Shown here in pieces: positions 55,201 through 57,391 of a stretch of 64,000 bases of DNA (its first letter is position 1; each line of letters starts with the position of its first letter). Both the position numbers and the translations under genes were made by a program. The notes beneath the pieces were generated by a model. The model was not told the origin of the DNA, made no database searches, and saw nothing but the letters and a program-made list of their open reading frames with translations. The stretch is taken from positions 188,022,716 through 188,086,715 of the forward strand of contig CP136066.1 in NCBI GenBank assembly GCA_032622095.1. Direction: 5' to 3'. The stretch comes from Siphonodentalium dalli (lineage: Eukaryota; Mollusca; Scaphopoda; Gadilida; Siphonodentaliidae).

Positions 55201-57391
55201 CCTCTGCCATATGTTATTACATGTACACTGAAAACTAAATAATTAGTAATGGCAAAGCAACCTGACTACCAAAACAAGTTGAACATATCTACATATCACC
55301 GGTCACCCCCTCCCCGAGTAAGTCATAAGTTTGTATATGTATTTATTTAAATTAGGGTTTGTCTGTTGCGTTTGCTGGCTTGTACGTATCATTATTTGGA
55401 ACAGTTAGTCAAAAGAATTCTGATTTAACTCATGTATGCATGACTGTGCAGCTAAGAAAATTGTACCAAAGTTCGGGGGCGAGACACACCAGCCAACCCC
55501 TGTCATCACGTCCCTGTACAAGTGACAAGTTTTGTGTGTTCTCCACAACGTCTTAGGAATTTGATTCAGGAGACCCAGAGCTGTTAGAAATGCTTGCTCA
55601 CTTGACCCTCATCAATGAACACACTTTAACTTGAAAAACGATGCCATTAAGTCGGATTGGCAGCTAATTATGTGCCATGTGGCATATATATATATATATA
55701 CATAGAAGAAAAACATGACTTTCACAGCAAACATGAACTTTATAAATACAAGATAAAAATGATACTTGTGTCAAATACATGAGCCATGTTTGACGCTGGG
55801 AAAACATTAAACATAGTATCGGAGACCACGTGGATTTCAAAATCTGACGTAGAATATGGAATTAGCCCCGCCCCGTTATCGTATTCGGATTCTGAATCGG
55901 GATTCCCACGAGATAACGACTCAGGAGTCGTGTTTTAAACCAAACTCAATGGGCTGATTCTAAAACGGTCATATTACAATATAAGAATATTGTATAGTTA
56001 CTACAATGTACTTCGAAAGAGCGATTGAATACCATTCATTCATTTCTACTTTGTAGGGATATTCAGTTTAATAAACCTACTAATAAATTAATGGAAATGC
56101 ATATTATCAGCCTATAATGTGCTTATAGAATTATGTATAATTGTTATCTTGGTACAGGGACGTAGCTAGAGGGTCTTCGTTGTGGGGTTCCACTTTAAAT
56201 TTCCCAACTGCACTCCACCCCACCGGATCCAGACCAAACTACTATGTTCGCGATATACCATTTACCCCCCCCCCCCTCAGCTTGTGTTTGAACTTTTCAG
56301 CTGGTACCCCCAAACCTCTAACTTTCCAACTGTTGGATATTTCCAACCTGACATTACCACCCCCACCACAAGGTTGGAAAATATCCAACGAATGGCCATT
56401 TCAAACAAAAATTTTGACAAGATAGTATATGCTACTGTTGGTCCAAAGCGTCATATATCCTACTAACTATTTGTTGGAAAATCAAACAATGAAAACAATA
56501 TCAACCCATATGAGGTGTACAAAAAACACAATTTTGTGTCAGGCATGAAATTTCCAACTATTGAACATTTTGACCAATGTTGTGGGTCAGACCCTCCCTA
56601 ACCCCCTGTCCATGTCCTAATTGTGTAACCAGCAAATGACGATTAGACCATGGCAAGCTTGCAATAAAAAATTTCAGTTCTACAGCTATATAACTTAACA
56701 AGTGTGATAATCCATTAATCGGTGAATTTGGTACATTCTTCATGTAAGAATACACTAAACCACACACCCCTCCATTCTCCATATGAATTAGGGTTATGGT
56801 TAGGGTTAGGGGTATTCTTACATGAAGGACATACCGTGAATTGAATATTTATCCCTAAATATACCAAATAAAATACAATTACCGTGTTCCTGCAATTCCT
56901 CTGGCGAGCCAAAACCACGTCGTTAAAGTAAGAATGTTGTCTTCTACGGCCGGTGAAACCGACGAAAGAAAACATTGATCTCCTTCTCCAAGAAAACTAA
57001 TTGCTGCATCTTCACTCTCACTTCTAGGTCTCATATTTGAATAATCAAAAAATACACATGTGTCCTTTTCTAAGTTTATCGTTAATGGAAGAAGGTTTGT
57101 GTGTGACGGGGTAGTTTCGCCATAAGGACACGTTTGAACACAAAAGTCTTGATGACATTTTTTGACAGATTCAATCCCCACAGAGCTCTTACAGAATGCA
57201 TTCCTCGTTGGAATTCCACAAGTACTATCGCTTGGTTCCGTTAAAACGTCTCTGTATTTGGCAGCATTGAATAATGGTGGGAACGGCCTCAGAGATGTAG
57301 AATTTCCATCAACACATCGAAAAACAAAGATAACGCACACAAAAATCCGTATCGGTAATGCAAAACTCCGAGATCGAACGCTCGTATCCAT
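998..57391 (-). CDS. USH2A: Usherin (USH2A) orthologue, 5' part, 16 coding exons, partial at the 3' end
   Basis: In vertebrates usherin is a very large extracellular and membrane protein of basement membranes and of stereocilia and photoreceptor ankle links; the role here is inferred. Joining 57391-56883, 40545-40386, 37245-37116, 33670-33607, 33190-32911, 31652-31465, 28409-28191, 27635-27542, 20786-20460, 16686-16491, 12919-12260, 11541-11349, 7135-6972, 6298-6155, 3550-3059 and 1267-998 gives 4,090 nt with no stop and matching phases at every junction. Approximate residues: signal peptide 1-30, N-terminal region to 145, LamG-like 145-287, laminin N-terminal 300-516, ten EGF-Lam modules 517-1061, then FN3 modules. 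Motifs such as YPLDYLNDGD, RPGYNDYYNT, GGGGVC and ACTSGGC match usherin. The gene continues left of position 1, where further FN3 and LamG modules would be expected. Intron 1 is 16.3 kb; all introns are transposon-rich. Confidence 0.95.
1292..1561. mobile_element. piggyBac-type MITE (TTAA), copy 1
   Basis: Bounded by TTAA on both sides, with terminal inverted repeats of the form CCCTTTGAGTGCCAGG / CCTGGCACTGAAAGGG. Interior contains one 65-bp near-palindrome around 'tgcattctcttatatatgcgag' and AT-rich filler, with no ORF. CCCTTT-type ends with TTAA duplication are characteristic of piggyBac. Confidence 0.85.
1616..1826. mobile_element. Small MITE with 'ttctcaggca' ends
   Basis: Inverted ends gttctcaggcac / ttgcttgagaac, with 'cctccctcat' motifs next to them. 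Related ends occur at 10.2/10.8 kb and 20.83-21.05 kb. AT-rich interior, no coding potential. Confidence 0.5.
1835..2329. mobile_element. piggyBac-type MITE (TTAA), diverged
   Basis: TTAACTCTTTTGATG at the left and CATGAAAGGGTTAA at the right. The interior has two copies of the 65-bp 'ctcttatatatgcgag' palindrome module (2115-2190 and 2215-2280). Confidence 0.65.
2357..3046. mobile_element. TA-flanked MITE (cagtaatgccc family) interrupted by two insertions
   Basis: Ends are (C/G)AGTAATGCCCTAAATAAT and its complement, flanked by TA. It contains a double-hairpin fragment (about 2411-2519) and a TTAA MITE (2776-3020). Its right half otherwise matches the uninterrupted copies at 14.3 and 15.7 kb. 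It ends 13 bp from USH2A exon 15. Confidence 0.75.
2776..3020. mobile_element. piggyBac-type MITE (TTAA), copy 2, nested
   Basis: Close copy of 1292-1561 with the same CCCTTTGAGTGCCAGG ends and TTAA on both sides. It sits inside another MITE at a 'gtggTTAAggagtcg' site that is seen uninterrupted at 14395 and 15897. This gives direct empty-site evidence for TTAA target duplication. Confidence 0.9.
3059..3550 (-). CDS. USH2A: USH2A exon 15: FN3 module 1 (end), 2, 3 (start)
   Basis: Acceptor CTTTCAG before 3550 (using the CAG four bases earlier than a second AG keeps the frame); donor AAATG|GTAATG. Encodes YLDSNLYPYTRYSYSVEALN, NSHGSTRS, LTLSWNQPERTNGPLLNYSI, ACTSGGCLE and ELYIEWKPPLKPNG, all typical FN3 strands with the usherin TACTSGGC signature. 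A TA-type MITE ends 13 bp downstream of the donor and a double-hairpin fragment sits about 30 bp upstream of the acceptor. Confidence 0.94.
3582..3665. repeat. Double-hairpin family fragment
   Basis: A palindromic arm pair around 'agggtgaatttagtgatgct' and its complement, with one hairpin left. It ends about 30 bp upstream of the exon 15 acceptor. Confidence 0.7.
3671..4137. other. Intron 14 sequence, nothing recognised
   Basis: AT-rich, with a short near-tandem 'gtgtacttctgtatctgtc' stretch near 3730. No exon, RNA gene or element boundary found. Confidence 0.4.
4138..4725. mobile_element. Double-hairpin element, complex copy
   Basis: The unit 'ctggaaatagtgtgtctg' ... 'cagacacactatttccag' contains two hairpins (4325-4425 and 4610-4700). 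In addition, 4140-4285 is an inverted copy of 4460-4600 (motif 'gattatgcatttatcttctg'), so the whole segment folds into a palindrome larger than a normal copy. Confidence 0.7.
5248..5374. repeat. Palindrome module with one piggyBac-type end
   Basis: CCCTGTGCCAGTGC... hairpin around 5258-5330, followed by a right end AATCAAAGGGTTAA. The left terminus is not clear. Confidence 0.5.
5548..5937. mobile_element. piggyBac-type MITE (TTAA), copy with two palindrome modules
   Basis: Perfect ends TTAACCCTTTACCCAACA and TGTTGGGTAAAGGGTTAA. Inside are two 'cattctcttatatatgcgag' near-palindromes (5575-5650, 5715-5790) in inverted arrangement. No transposase. Confidence 0.9.
6068..6154 (-). repeat. 87-bp tandem copy of the exon 14 end, including donor
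   Basis: Copy of 6155-6241 (motif 'ggtgtaatccaggaatatat') placed directly after the exon 14 donor, with its own donor CAAA|GTAGGT. The length is a multiple of three and the frame is open. It is either a cryptic exon extension or a decaying duplicate. Confidence 0.85.
6155..6298 (-). CDS. USH2A: USH2A exon 14: start of FN3 module 1, with duplicated 3' end
   Basis: Acceptor AAAACAG before 6298. Encodes PPIDRVDITKTEISMKWDEP and HPNGVIQEYILYRNGTRILS. The donor CAAA|GTAAGT (GT at 6154) gives phase 1, as exon 15 requires. The last 87 bp, including a donor (CAAA|GTAGGT, GT at 6067), are tandemly repeated at 6068-6154 with the frame open. An alternative exon ending at 6068 would add 29 residues that repeat HPNGVIQEYILYRNGT. 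Confidence 0.88.
6972..7135 (-). CDS. USH2A: USH2A exon 13: EGF-Lam 9 (end) and 10
   Basis: Acceptor TTTTAG before 7135, donor AGAG|GTCAGT. Encodes CSPCGCEPAGRTNDTCDTVT, GQCMCKEYVINRRCDTCMEG and ends at the last cysteine of module 10 (GCTRG). This completes ten EGF-Lam modules, the same count as vertebrate usherin. A double-hairpin MITE begins about 12 bp upstream of the acceptor. Confidence 0.92.
7147..7606. mobile_element. Double-hairpin MITE, nearly full length
   Basis: Termini 'caagtctgagtttagtgt' and 'acactaaactcagacttg' are exact complements. Two internal hairpins lie at 7185-7280 and 7480-7575. It starts about 12 bp upstream of the exon 13 acceptor. Confidence 0.85.
7607..8160. other. 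Intron 12 sequence, nothing recognised
   Basis: No exon or element end identified. 'catgatgttccatac' near 8070 partly complements 'tggaacatatgttcttcatc' just before it, giving a weak hairpin. Confidence 0.35.
8165..9719. mobile_element. GC-rich foldback element with 166-bp tandem units
   Basis: Short ends TGTAACA/TGTTACA flanked by CCGT on both sides (possible 4-bp target duplication). The outer arms (8170-8450 and 9420-9710) are inverted copies. The middle has five tandem units, with 'gcaaattaagcaat' at 8589, 8759, 8924, 9092 and 9257 (a sixth partial at 9423). Each unit carries a palindrome of the form ggggaagatacccagg/cctgggtatcttcccc. No coding potential. Confidence 0.8.
10085..10870. 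mobile_element. Inverted-repeat element with 'ggttctcaggc' arms
   Basis: 10150-10212 and 10805-10870 are inverted copies (motif 'ttttggttctcaggc', then 'ggcctaaatgttaa'). The interior is AT-rich, with poly-T tracts and no ORF of note. Confidence 0.6.
11045..11338. mobile_element. Double-hairpin MITE, internally deleted
   Basis: Ends 'ccttgaaatagtgtgtctg' and 'gacaggcacactatttcaagg'. One complete hairpin (11080-11170); the second is reduced. Its right end lies about 10 bp from the exon 12 donor. Confidence 0.8.
11349..11541 (-). CDS. USH2A: USH2A exon 12: EGF-Lam 8 (end) and 9
   Basis: Acceptor ATTGTAG, donor GGAAG|GTTTGT. Encodes CVQCACFKTSSIGTLCNTLT and RDCTSCLSGFYNFVKKDG. Phase 1 to phase 2. 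The donor is weak-looking (GTTTGTCAC) and lies about 10 bp from the end of a double-hairpin MITE (11045-11338). Confidence 0.92.
11817..12190. repeat. Tandem 'ggccataactcc' repeat, two units
   Basis: Two imperfect units of about 170 bp containing 'ccataactc.ggtgaaaat', 'ggcgggcggaacc' and 'taccaaattt.attccattcag'. Same family as 34.8-35.2 kb and 38.5-39.4 kb. Confidence 0.7.
12260..12919 (-). CDS. USH2A: USH2A exon 11: EGF-Lam 4 to 8
   Basis: The largest exon, 660 nt. Acceptor TTTTCAG, donor GGAAG|GTAAC. It encodes the end of EGF-Lam 4 (CDACEFGYFNLN), whole modules 5, 6 and 7, and most of 8 (to RQCDDCEEG), with repeated CxCxxxG...C.c.TGqC.Ck..v.G..C..C patterns. Phase 1 at both ends. No frameshift seen. 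Confidence 0.95.
13140..13740. repeat. Tandem repeat, three units of about 177 bp, with a 'caaaggggcata'-type tail
   Basis: 'taccaaatttcattgaga'-like motifs at 13222, 13401 and 13575, separated by about 179 and 174 bp. It ends in a cagaca-rich stretch and 'ttttaaaggggcataa', a tail resembling the 38.5-39.4 kb family. Confidence 0.75.
13790..14197. mobile_element. Double-hairpin MITE
   Basis: Left end 'gcctggaaatagtgtgtctg', right end 'cagacacaccatttcaag'. Second hairpin intact (14085-14180), first shortened. Confidence 0.75.
14267..14418. mobile_element. TA-flanked MITE (cagtaatgccc family), short copy
   Basis: About 70-bp inverted repeats: caataatgccctaaataatt and its complement, TA on both sides, almost no loop. 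Shows 'gtggttaaggagtcg' uninterrupted. Confidence 0.85.
14636..15015. mobile_element. piggyBac-type MITE, left end replaced
   Basis: From 14650 to 15015 it is nearly identical to 5571-5937, including two palindrome modules and the right end TGTTGGGTAAAGGGTTAA. The left flank instead reads 'caacccatataccctgtgcc', as in the other TTAA subfamily (1320). It is either recombinant or 5'-truncated. Confidence 0.7.
15379..15480 (-). ncRNA. 5S rRNA-like sequence (5S-derived SINE or pseudogene)
   Basis: On the minus strand it reads 'gatcaccgaagttaagcaac', then 'gttagtacttggatgggtga' and 'ccgggtgctgcc', the A box, intermediate element and C box of metazoan 5S rRNA (about nt 30-118). The first about 30 nt do not match 5S, and there is no run of T's immediately after. 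A pseudogene or 5S-headed SINE is therefore more likely than a functional gene. Confidence 0.75.
15729..15927. mobile_element. TA-flanked MITE (cagtaatgccc family), full copy
   Basis: TA-flanked; ends CAGTAATGCCC. The arms extend about 85 bp on each side (motifs 'ccttaaccacagcagaatta', 'cttttcaggatttagtcgga'), forming a long hairpin with a small loop. Confidence 0.88.
15948..16196. mobile_element. piggyBac-type MITE (TTAA)
   Basis: TTAACCCTTCCATGA on the left, TCATGGAAGGGTTAA on the right. Two partly decayed palindrome modules. Confidence 0.85.
16491..16686 (-). CDS. USH2A: USH2A exon 10: EGF-Lam 3 (end) and 4 (start)
   Basis: Acceptor GTTTTAG, donor AGAA|GTGAGT. Encodes LDGQCSCKTFVEGRQCDACS and CTPCNCHTPGTVNANERCDA, ending CNCKKNVR in phase 1. 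A TTAA-flanked MITE begins only 23 bp upstream of the acceptor. Confidence 0.92.
16709..17066. mobile_element. piggyBac-type MITE (TTAA) next to exon 10
   Basis: TTAACCCTTTCATGA and TCATCAAAGGGTTAA ends. Interior has several 'ctcttatatatgcgag' modules, one duplicated. Its TTAA lies 23 bp from the exon 10 acceptor. Confidence 0.85.
17165..17570. mobile_element. Double-hairpin MITE, diverged
   Basis: Two hairpins with 'agagggtgaatttagtgac' and 'gagggtgaatttagcccac' arms at 17185-17280 and 17445-17545; ends degraded. Confidence 0.7.
17703..18190. mobile_element. MITE-like inverted repeat with about 60-bp arms
   Basis: Left 'gggaaatcacgtggt' through 'catt..aaatg.ccgaggc' is complementary to 18130-18185. 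No ORF in the interior. Confidence 0.6.
18270..18965 (+). other. C/A-rich segment with an 84-codon ORF, possible retroelement remnant
   Basis: ORF at 18368-18622 begins MTTQIAPASSSSDLW and contains a basic patch (HAKRRR). It is not recognised. The segment is strikingly C- and A-rich compared with its flanks and is followed at about 18910 by 'tgacgtcggcgcgaaacat', resembling conserved 3' ends of some non-LTR or Penelope-like elements. Weak evidence. Confidence 0.3.
19497..19585. other. 24-bp perfect-but-one hairpin stem
   Basis: 19497-19520 (gtgaattgatctgggcttcg core) pairs with 19562-19585, one mismatch, 41-nt loop. Function unknown. Confidence 0.6.
20005..20115. repeat. Double-hairpin family fragment
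   Basis: One hairpin (20020-20090, 'ggtgaatttggtgatgctag' arm) plus the end 'gtcaggcacactaaattcag'. Confidence 0.7.
20460..20786 (-). CDS. USH2A: USH2A exon 9: EGF-Lam 1 (end), 2, 3 (start)
   Basis: Acceptor TTTACAG, donor CCAAG|GTAAGC; phase 0 at both ends, 109 codons. Encodes CEQCNPLFNDKPFHRS, CKPCQCYGHTDSC, the usherin-specific long loop ending GGGGVCVDC, then CDNCEDLYFRYVG and CLPCDCDARGTVNASLVC. Cysteine spacing fits laminin EGF modules. Confidence 0.93.
21348..24502 (+). mobile_element. Helitron-like non-autonomous element with satellite-like arrays
   Basis: Starts A|TCTATATCTATATTTGCG and ends gggtaaccctgCTAG|T, preceded by gctgggcatagcc, as expected for Helitron insertion between A and T. 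The body is a string of diverged units of about 270-430 bp alternating 'accaaattgatac..attctt' and 'gattgccaccaaacttata' blocks. No Rep/helicase ORF. A second 5' end at 50221 (minus) begins TCTATATCTGTATTTGCG after A, which supports the left boundary. Confidence 0.7.
24563..27444. mobile_element. hAT-type element, non-autonomous, 2.9 kb
   Basis: Ends TAGGGCTGCAATGAT / ATCATTGCAGCCCTA with 8-bp flanks CTTCACAC and CTTCGCAC (7 of 8 identical), typical of hAT. Subterminal regions (24680-24900 and 26940-27155) are rich in inverted 'taccgcggt' motifs. No hAT transposase was found. Confidence 0.82.
25758..26245. repeat. 122-bp tandem repeat plus CAGA microsatellite
   Basis: 'gtcgcacgggctc' at 25758, 25880, 26002 and 26124: exact 122-bp spacing, near-identical units containing 'ttcaagtcgatagctccacc' and 'gatctcgtctgcgcatgcgc'. 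Followed by (CAGA)n at 26188-26225. Looks like the tail of a RTE/SINE-type repeat captured inside the hAT element. Confidence 0.85.
27481..27562 (-). repeat. 30-bp tandem triplication of the exon 8 splice donor
   Basis: Three copies of a 30-bp unit ('ttaccttgggtgacatattc'), each giving AAAAAG|GTA(C/T)(G/A)TGAA on the minus strand. Donor GTs at 27541, 27511 and 27481. The frame stays open across all three. Confidence 0.9.
27542..27635 (-). CDS. USH2A: USH2A exon 8: first half of EGF-Lam 1, with triplicated donor
   Basis: Acceptor TCCATAG before 27635. Encodes CDCHGHSAVCNKTALPYVCS followed by CEPSSNTQGKK. The donor AAAAAG|GTACGT (GT at 27541-27540) gives phase 0, which is what exon 9 (starting CEQC) requires. 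A nearer GT at 27549 would break the frame. The 30-bp segment carrying this donor is repeated twice more downstream (GT at 27511 and 27481), each in frame. A hAT-like element ends 36 bp beyond the last copy. Confidence 0.88.
27665..27922. mobile_element. Double-hairpin MITE, rearranged
   Basis: Two hairpin arms at 27695-27785 and 27830-27895. The left end lies about 30 bp from the exon 8 acceptor. Includes a piece of TTAA-type MITE end ('ttaaccatttcatgacggga'). Confidence 0.7.
28191..28409 (-). CDS. USH2A: USH2A exon 7: end of laminin N-terminal domain
   Basis: Acceptor CTTGCAG, donor CCAG|GTAAGT. Encodes GNVTFELLASAPVQRPGYND, YYNTAELIQFVQAHSIRVKF, and ends FELIVTAR just before the first EGF module. 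The RPGYNxYYNT motif is diagnostic of usherin-type laminin-NT. Phase 2 at both ends. Confidence 0.93.
28830..29390. repeat. Two non-LTR/SINE-type 3' tails
   Basis: 28968-28988 and 29354-29385 share 'acagat.ctactctttta' followed by TATATA. The second is preceded by 'caccaaatttggttgaaatc', typical of RTE-like 3' ends. Confidence 0.5.
29570..29757. repeat. piggyBac-type MITE, 5'-truncated
   Basis: Two palindrome modules and the right end 'ccagtcatggaagggtta'; left end missing. Confidence 0.65.
29918..30926. mobile_element. pogo/Tigger-like element, non-autonomous
   Basis: TA-flanked. Left end CAGTAAAATCTCTCCTAACC, right end complement of CAATAAAACCTCTCGAAACC, the usual pogo-type terminus. 'ggtccgaagggtg' and 'cggaccctc' extend the arms. 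No DDE transposase recognised in 1 kb. Confidence 0.75.
31090..31305. repeat. RTE-like 3' tail
   Basis: Contains 'ttgaaatccgttgatgattg', 'ggatggatagacagacgaaa' and 'atatcccccactaataaatt', a form common at 3' ends of invertebrate RTE/SINE repeats. 5'-truncated. Confidence 0.45.
31465..31652 (-). CDS. USH2A: USH2A exon 6: laminin N-terminal domain
   Basis: Acceptor ACTGCAG, donor GGATC|GTAAG. Encodes VFYTVLQFYSPMPKNITIER and EWEPWQYYAEDCSAMFG, matching the laminin-NT 'vfyiiiqFfSPqPteirI...DWedWQYfA.nC' strands. Phase 0 to phase 2. Confidence 0.93.
32911..33190 (-). CDS. USH2A: USH2A exon 5: linker and start of laminin N-terminal domain
   Basis: Acceptor TTAACAG before 33190, donor GAG|GTAAAG after 32911. 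Encodes DIDMLYTGVFRGYPDVRTLS, the conserved HCRCP motif, then YPLDYLNDGDINTKWIS, the usual entry into a laminin N-terminal (domain VI) module. Phase 2 to phase 0. Confidence 0.92.
33607..33670 (-). CDS. USH2A: USH2A exon 4: end of LamG-like domain
   Basis: A 64-nt exon found by phase matching; too short to appear as a long ORF. The acceptor CTTCCAG precedes 33670 and the donor ACAG|GTGAGA follows 33607. The product HNQFYGKMQDLRIYETGLSN matches the conserved 'fvGrMQDfRlYqvaLtNR' closing strand of the usherin LamG-like domain. A 35-bp minisatellite starts about 65-90 bp upstream of the acceptor. Confidence 0.88.
33740..34050. repeat. 35-bp minisatellite, about eight units
   Basis: 'tcattttac' at 33791, 33826, 33861, 33896, 33931, 33966, 34001 and 34035, giving an exact 35-bp period; the unit is around 'ggcgggtagaacaacattta'. 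Lies in intron 3, starting less than 100 bp upstream of the exon 4 acceptor. Confidence 0.9.
34815..35190. repeat. Tandem 'ggccataactct' repeat
   Basis: Two imperfect units with 'ggccataactctggtaaaaa' and 'ggcgggcggaacccaaattc', then a 'cagatggaccaggaacataa' tail. Same family as 11.8 and 38.5 kb. Confidence 0.7.
35715..37048. mobile_element. Double-hairpin MITE split by a Mutator-like insertion
   Basis: Left half 35725-35922, right half 36854-37048. Termini carry the 'gtgcctgtcatttgcagaat' motif. The two halves rejoin at the 9-bp site TGCATAACC, duplicated around the inner element. Confidence 0.8.
35923..36853. mobile_element. Mutator-like (MULE-type) element, non-autonomous
   Basis: 931 bp with inverted repeats of about 97 bp beginning TAGTCCAAGTCTTCTCGTAC, flanked by perfect 9-bp duplications TGCATAACC (35914-35922 and 36854-36862). 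Long TIRs with 9-bp duplications indicate Mutator-type transposition. The interior has no transposase ORF but carries repeated 'gccgaac...ttcg' motifs. Confidence 0.85.
37116..37245 (-). CDS. USH2A: USH2A exon 3: LamG-like domain
   Basis: Acceptor TTATCAG before 37245; donor TCAG|GTGACC after 37116. Encodes TPDTASLFLDGTHQSFH to TIHIGQNMSG, matching the 'sffinG...GtvqIGQslnG' part of the LamG-like fold. Phase 0 at its start, phase 1 at its end. Confidence 0.87.
37440..37870. repeat. 148-bp tandem duplicate, RTE-like
   Basis: 'attgacc..aaaaatgtagg' at 37444 and 37592, 'gtcgaaaaagggggataact' in each; ends 'cacaactttgttgcgggggg'. Confidence 0.6.
38473..39460. repeat. 171-bp tandem repeat, five units, with GGAC microsatellite
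   Basis: 'cataactc' at 38547, 38719, 38890, 39061 and 39231 (period 170-172). Units contain 'aaagttatcatccggacaac'. Ends in (ggac)n at 39363-39415 and 'ttttcaaaagggcgtataa'. Confidence 0.85.
39881..40342. mobile_element. TA-flanked MITE with TGTGACCCGCC ends
   Basis: TA on both sides, about 45-bp inverted repeats beginning TGTGACCCGCCATATCAAAT. Inside are two copies of the same 65-bp palindrome module found in the TTAA MITEs (39930-40000, 40225-40295). Lies about 45 bp downstream of the exon 2 donor. Confidence 0.85.
40386..40545 (-). CDS. USH2A: USH2A exon 2: LamG-like domain
   Basis: The acceptor TTTGCAG precedes 40545 and the donor CCAG|GTAAT follows 40386. The product reads TILQKYDKKGVAVYEIQIS and later KTEEKWSHLAVQ, the beta-strands of the pentraxin/LamG-like module. 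It joins exon 1 in phase 2 and ends in phase 0. The remnant of a TA-type MITE lies about 50 bp upstream of the acceptor. Confidence 0.88.
40597..40701. repeat. Truncated TA-type MITE (cagtaatgccc family)
   Basis: Left half only, from 'caatgctctaattaatcg' through 'attcatcggaaagctct', then it breaks off. Confidence 0.7.
41557..44960 (+). mobile_element. Candidate mobile unit: CXC/PIN ORF between inverted 172-bp repeats
   Basis: Left repeat 41557-41728 is the reverse complement (roughly 94% by eye) of 44404-44574. The right repeat is followed by two more tandem copies ('atcagatgatatcctcac' at 44486, 44659 and 44830). The intronless ORF fills the interior. Outer boundaries and target duplications were not found, so the true termini may lie elsewhere. 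Sits in USH2A intron 1, antisense to the gene. Confidence 0.65.
41720..44353 (+). pseudogene. Decayed ORF: PIN/FEN-like nuclease with C-terminal CXC (tesmin/TSO1) domain
   Basis: Three collinear open segments share frame 2 (41720-42319, 42386-42994, 42995-43930), broken by TAG at 42317 and TGA at 42992. Frameshifts near 43875 and 44160 then separate the last pieces. Recognisable parts: FDQPLFWKA and LGGFHTVMNILGAIGTLMEG (41768-41910), a PIN/FEN-like core with HSDGDANTDIV and GEDTDLLVLLLYW (43530-43650), ITGCDTTSRMFGIGK (43775), and a CXC domain with C-x-C-x3-C-x4-C-x-C spacing (44215-44330). The family is known to me as uncharacterised, multi-copy invertebrate and fish proteins. An upstream N-terminal part seems missing. 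Probably a mobile-element or multicopy gene relic, not a functional gene. Confidence 0.8.
44990..45894 (-). repeat. Helitron-like array, left part
   Basis: Same diverged units as 21.35-24.5 kb in the opposite orientation ('gtttggtg.taatc.gcgac', 'caccaatttggcgcatttaa'). It continues beyond the inserted foldback at 49.7-50.22 kb. Confidence 0.65.
46976..47349. mobile_element. TA-flanked MITE nested in the left foldback arm
   Basis: Ends 'ctggacaaaacaagtgtcc' and 'ggacacttgttttgtccag', flanked by TA. The matching right-arm site (around 49229) is uninterrupted. Interior has about four diverged 22-bp units 'gccgaatggcatgtacac'. Confidence 0.85.
48819..48965. mobile_element. TA-flanked MITE nested in the right foldback arm
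   Basis: Same family as 46976-47349 but 147 bp, ends 'ctggacaaaacaagtgtcc' / 'ggacacttgttttgtcgag', TA duplicated. The left-arm site (around 47617) lacks it. Confidence 0.88.
49780..50221 (-). repeat. Helitron-like array, 5' end
   Basis: Reading on the minus strand it starts TCTATATCTGTATTTGCG after A at 50221, then 'aatgtctgtctgtg', 'gtaactttttgcgagaaaga' and 'gattgccaccatacatat'. Mirrors the 5' part of 21348-24502. Confidence 0.7.
50230..51540. repeat. Repeat rich in 'gttggaaatttcc', two copies with C/G homopolymers
   Basis: Motifs 'acttcccaaagtggacaccc' and 'gagaccctctagccacgtcc' at 50320-50375 and again at 51440-51525, with poly-C/G runs. Related pieces at 54.8-54.95 and 56.15-56.5 kb. 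No supported gene; ORFs here follow the repeat. Confidence 0.6.
52083..52390 (-). repeat. Helitron-type 3' end with about 120-bp tandem units
   Basis: On the minus strand ends 'gcccggacgatgtcgggccc' hairpin then 'accagCTAGT', a Helitron-like terminus. Adjacent to two units with 'gatttgaccttgaa.tgac' and 'gtccaaaacac'. Confidence 0.55.
52390..53525. mobile_element. Inverted-repeat element with 'ctagttgctaattgctag' ends
   Basis: 52395-52443 ('gccgaaggggacatatgcta' then ctagttgcta repeats) is complementary to 53477-53524. The interior holds an 18-bp minisatellite 'aaccttcggaatagcg' (53040-53150) and a 160-bp tandem pair ('attcatattatatgcc' at 53166 and 53326). Confidence 0.65.
53846..55924. mobile_element. 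Inverted-repeat element with 'gagtcgttatctcgtgggaa' ends
   Basis: Left end GAGTCGTTATCTCGTGGGAA and the complementary right end at 55882-55924. A second copy of the 'atctcgtgg.aatccag' motif lies at 53970. No clear target duplication. Contains an unrecognised 121-codon ORF (54109-54474, plus strand, last residues hydrophobic SSALLVTICSFLF). Confidence 0.55.
54109..54474 (+). CDS. Unrecognised 121-codon ORF
   Basis: Opens from a TTG-preceded frame (no ATG at the first codon). The product contains LLQNITNLYQRILCEDEFVL and ends in a hydrophobic stretch followed by KK. No family recognised. It lies inside an inverted-repeat element, so it may be a chance ORF or a fragment of an element protein. 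Confidence 0.2.
   Translation: MYKLLQNITNLYQRILCEDEFVLSSVNGKNITEISQIKNVIDRNAEGALRLIANLKQSIVNFIVTFIKSCSFHNSIHKIPPNACRFQIRRIYVPIDRIHMNLYMDMSSALLVTICSFLFKK
56883..57391 (-). CDS. USH2A: USH2A exon 1: start codon, signal peptide, N-terminal region
   Basis: The ATG at 57391-57389 begins MDTSVRSRS and is followed by a hydrophobic stretch (LPIRIFVCVIFVF) typical of a signal peptide. The frame is open upstream only through non-ATG codons, so this start is preferred. The exon carries the usherin N-terminal cysteine pattern (CGIPTRNAFC, then FCVQTCPYG) and the beginning of the LamG-like domain. The donor is ACG|GTAATTG at 56882; the exon ends in phase 2. The 5' UTR and promoter are not identifiable. 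Confidence 0.9.

Noticed and set aside
56788-56815. Telomere-like (TTAGGG) stretch
   Set aside because: Only a few imperfect units; too short to indicate a telomere or fusion.
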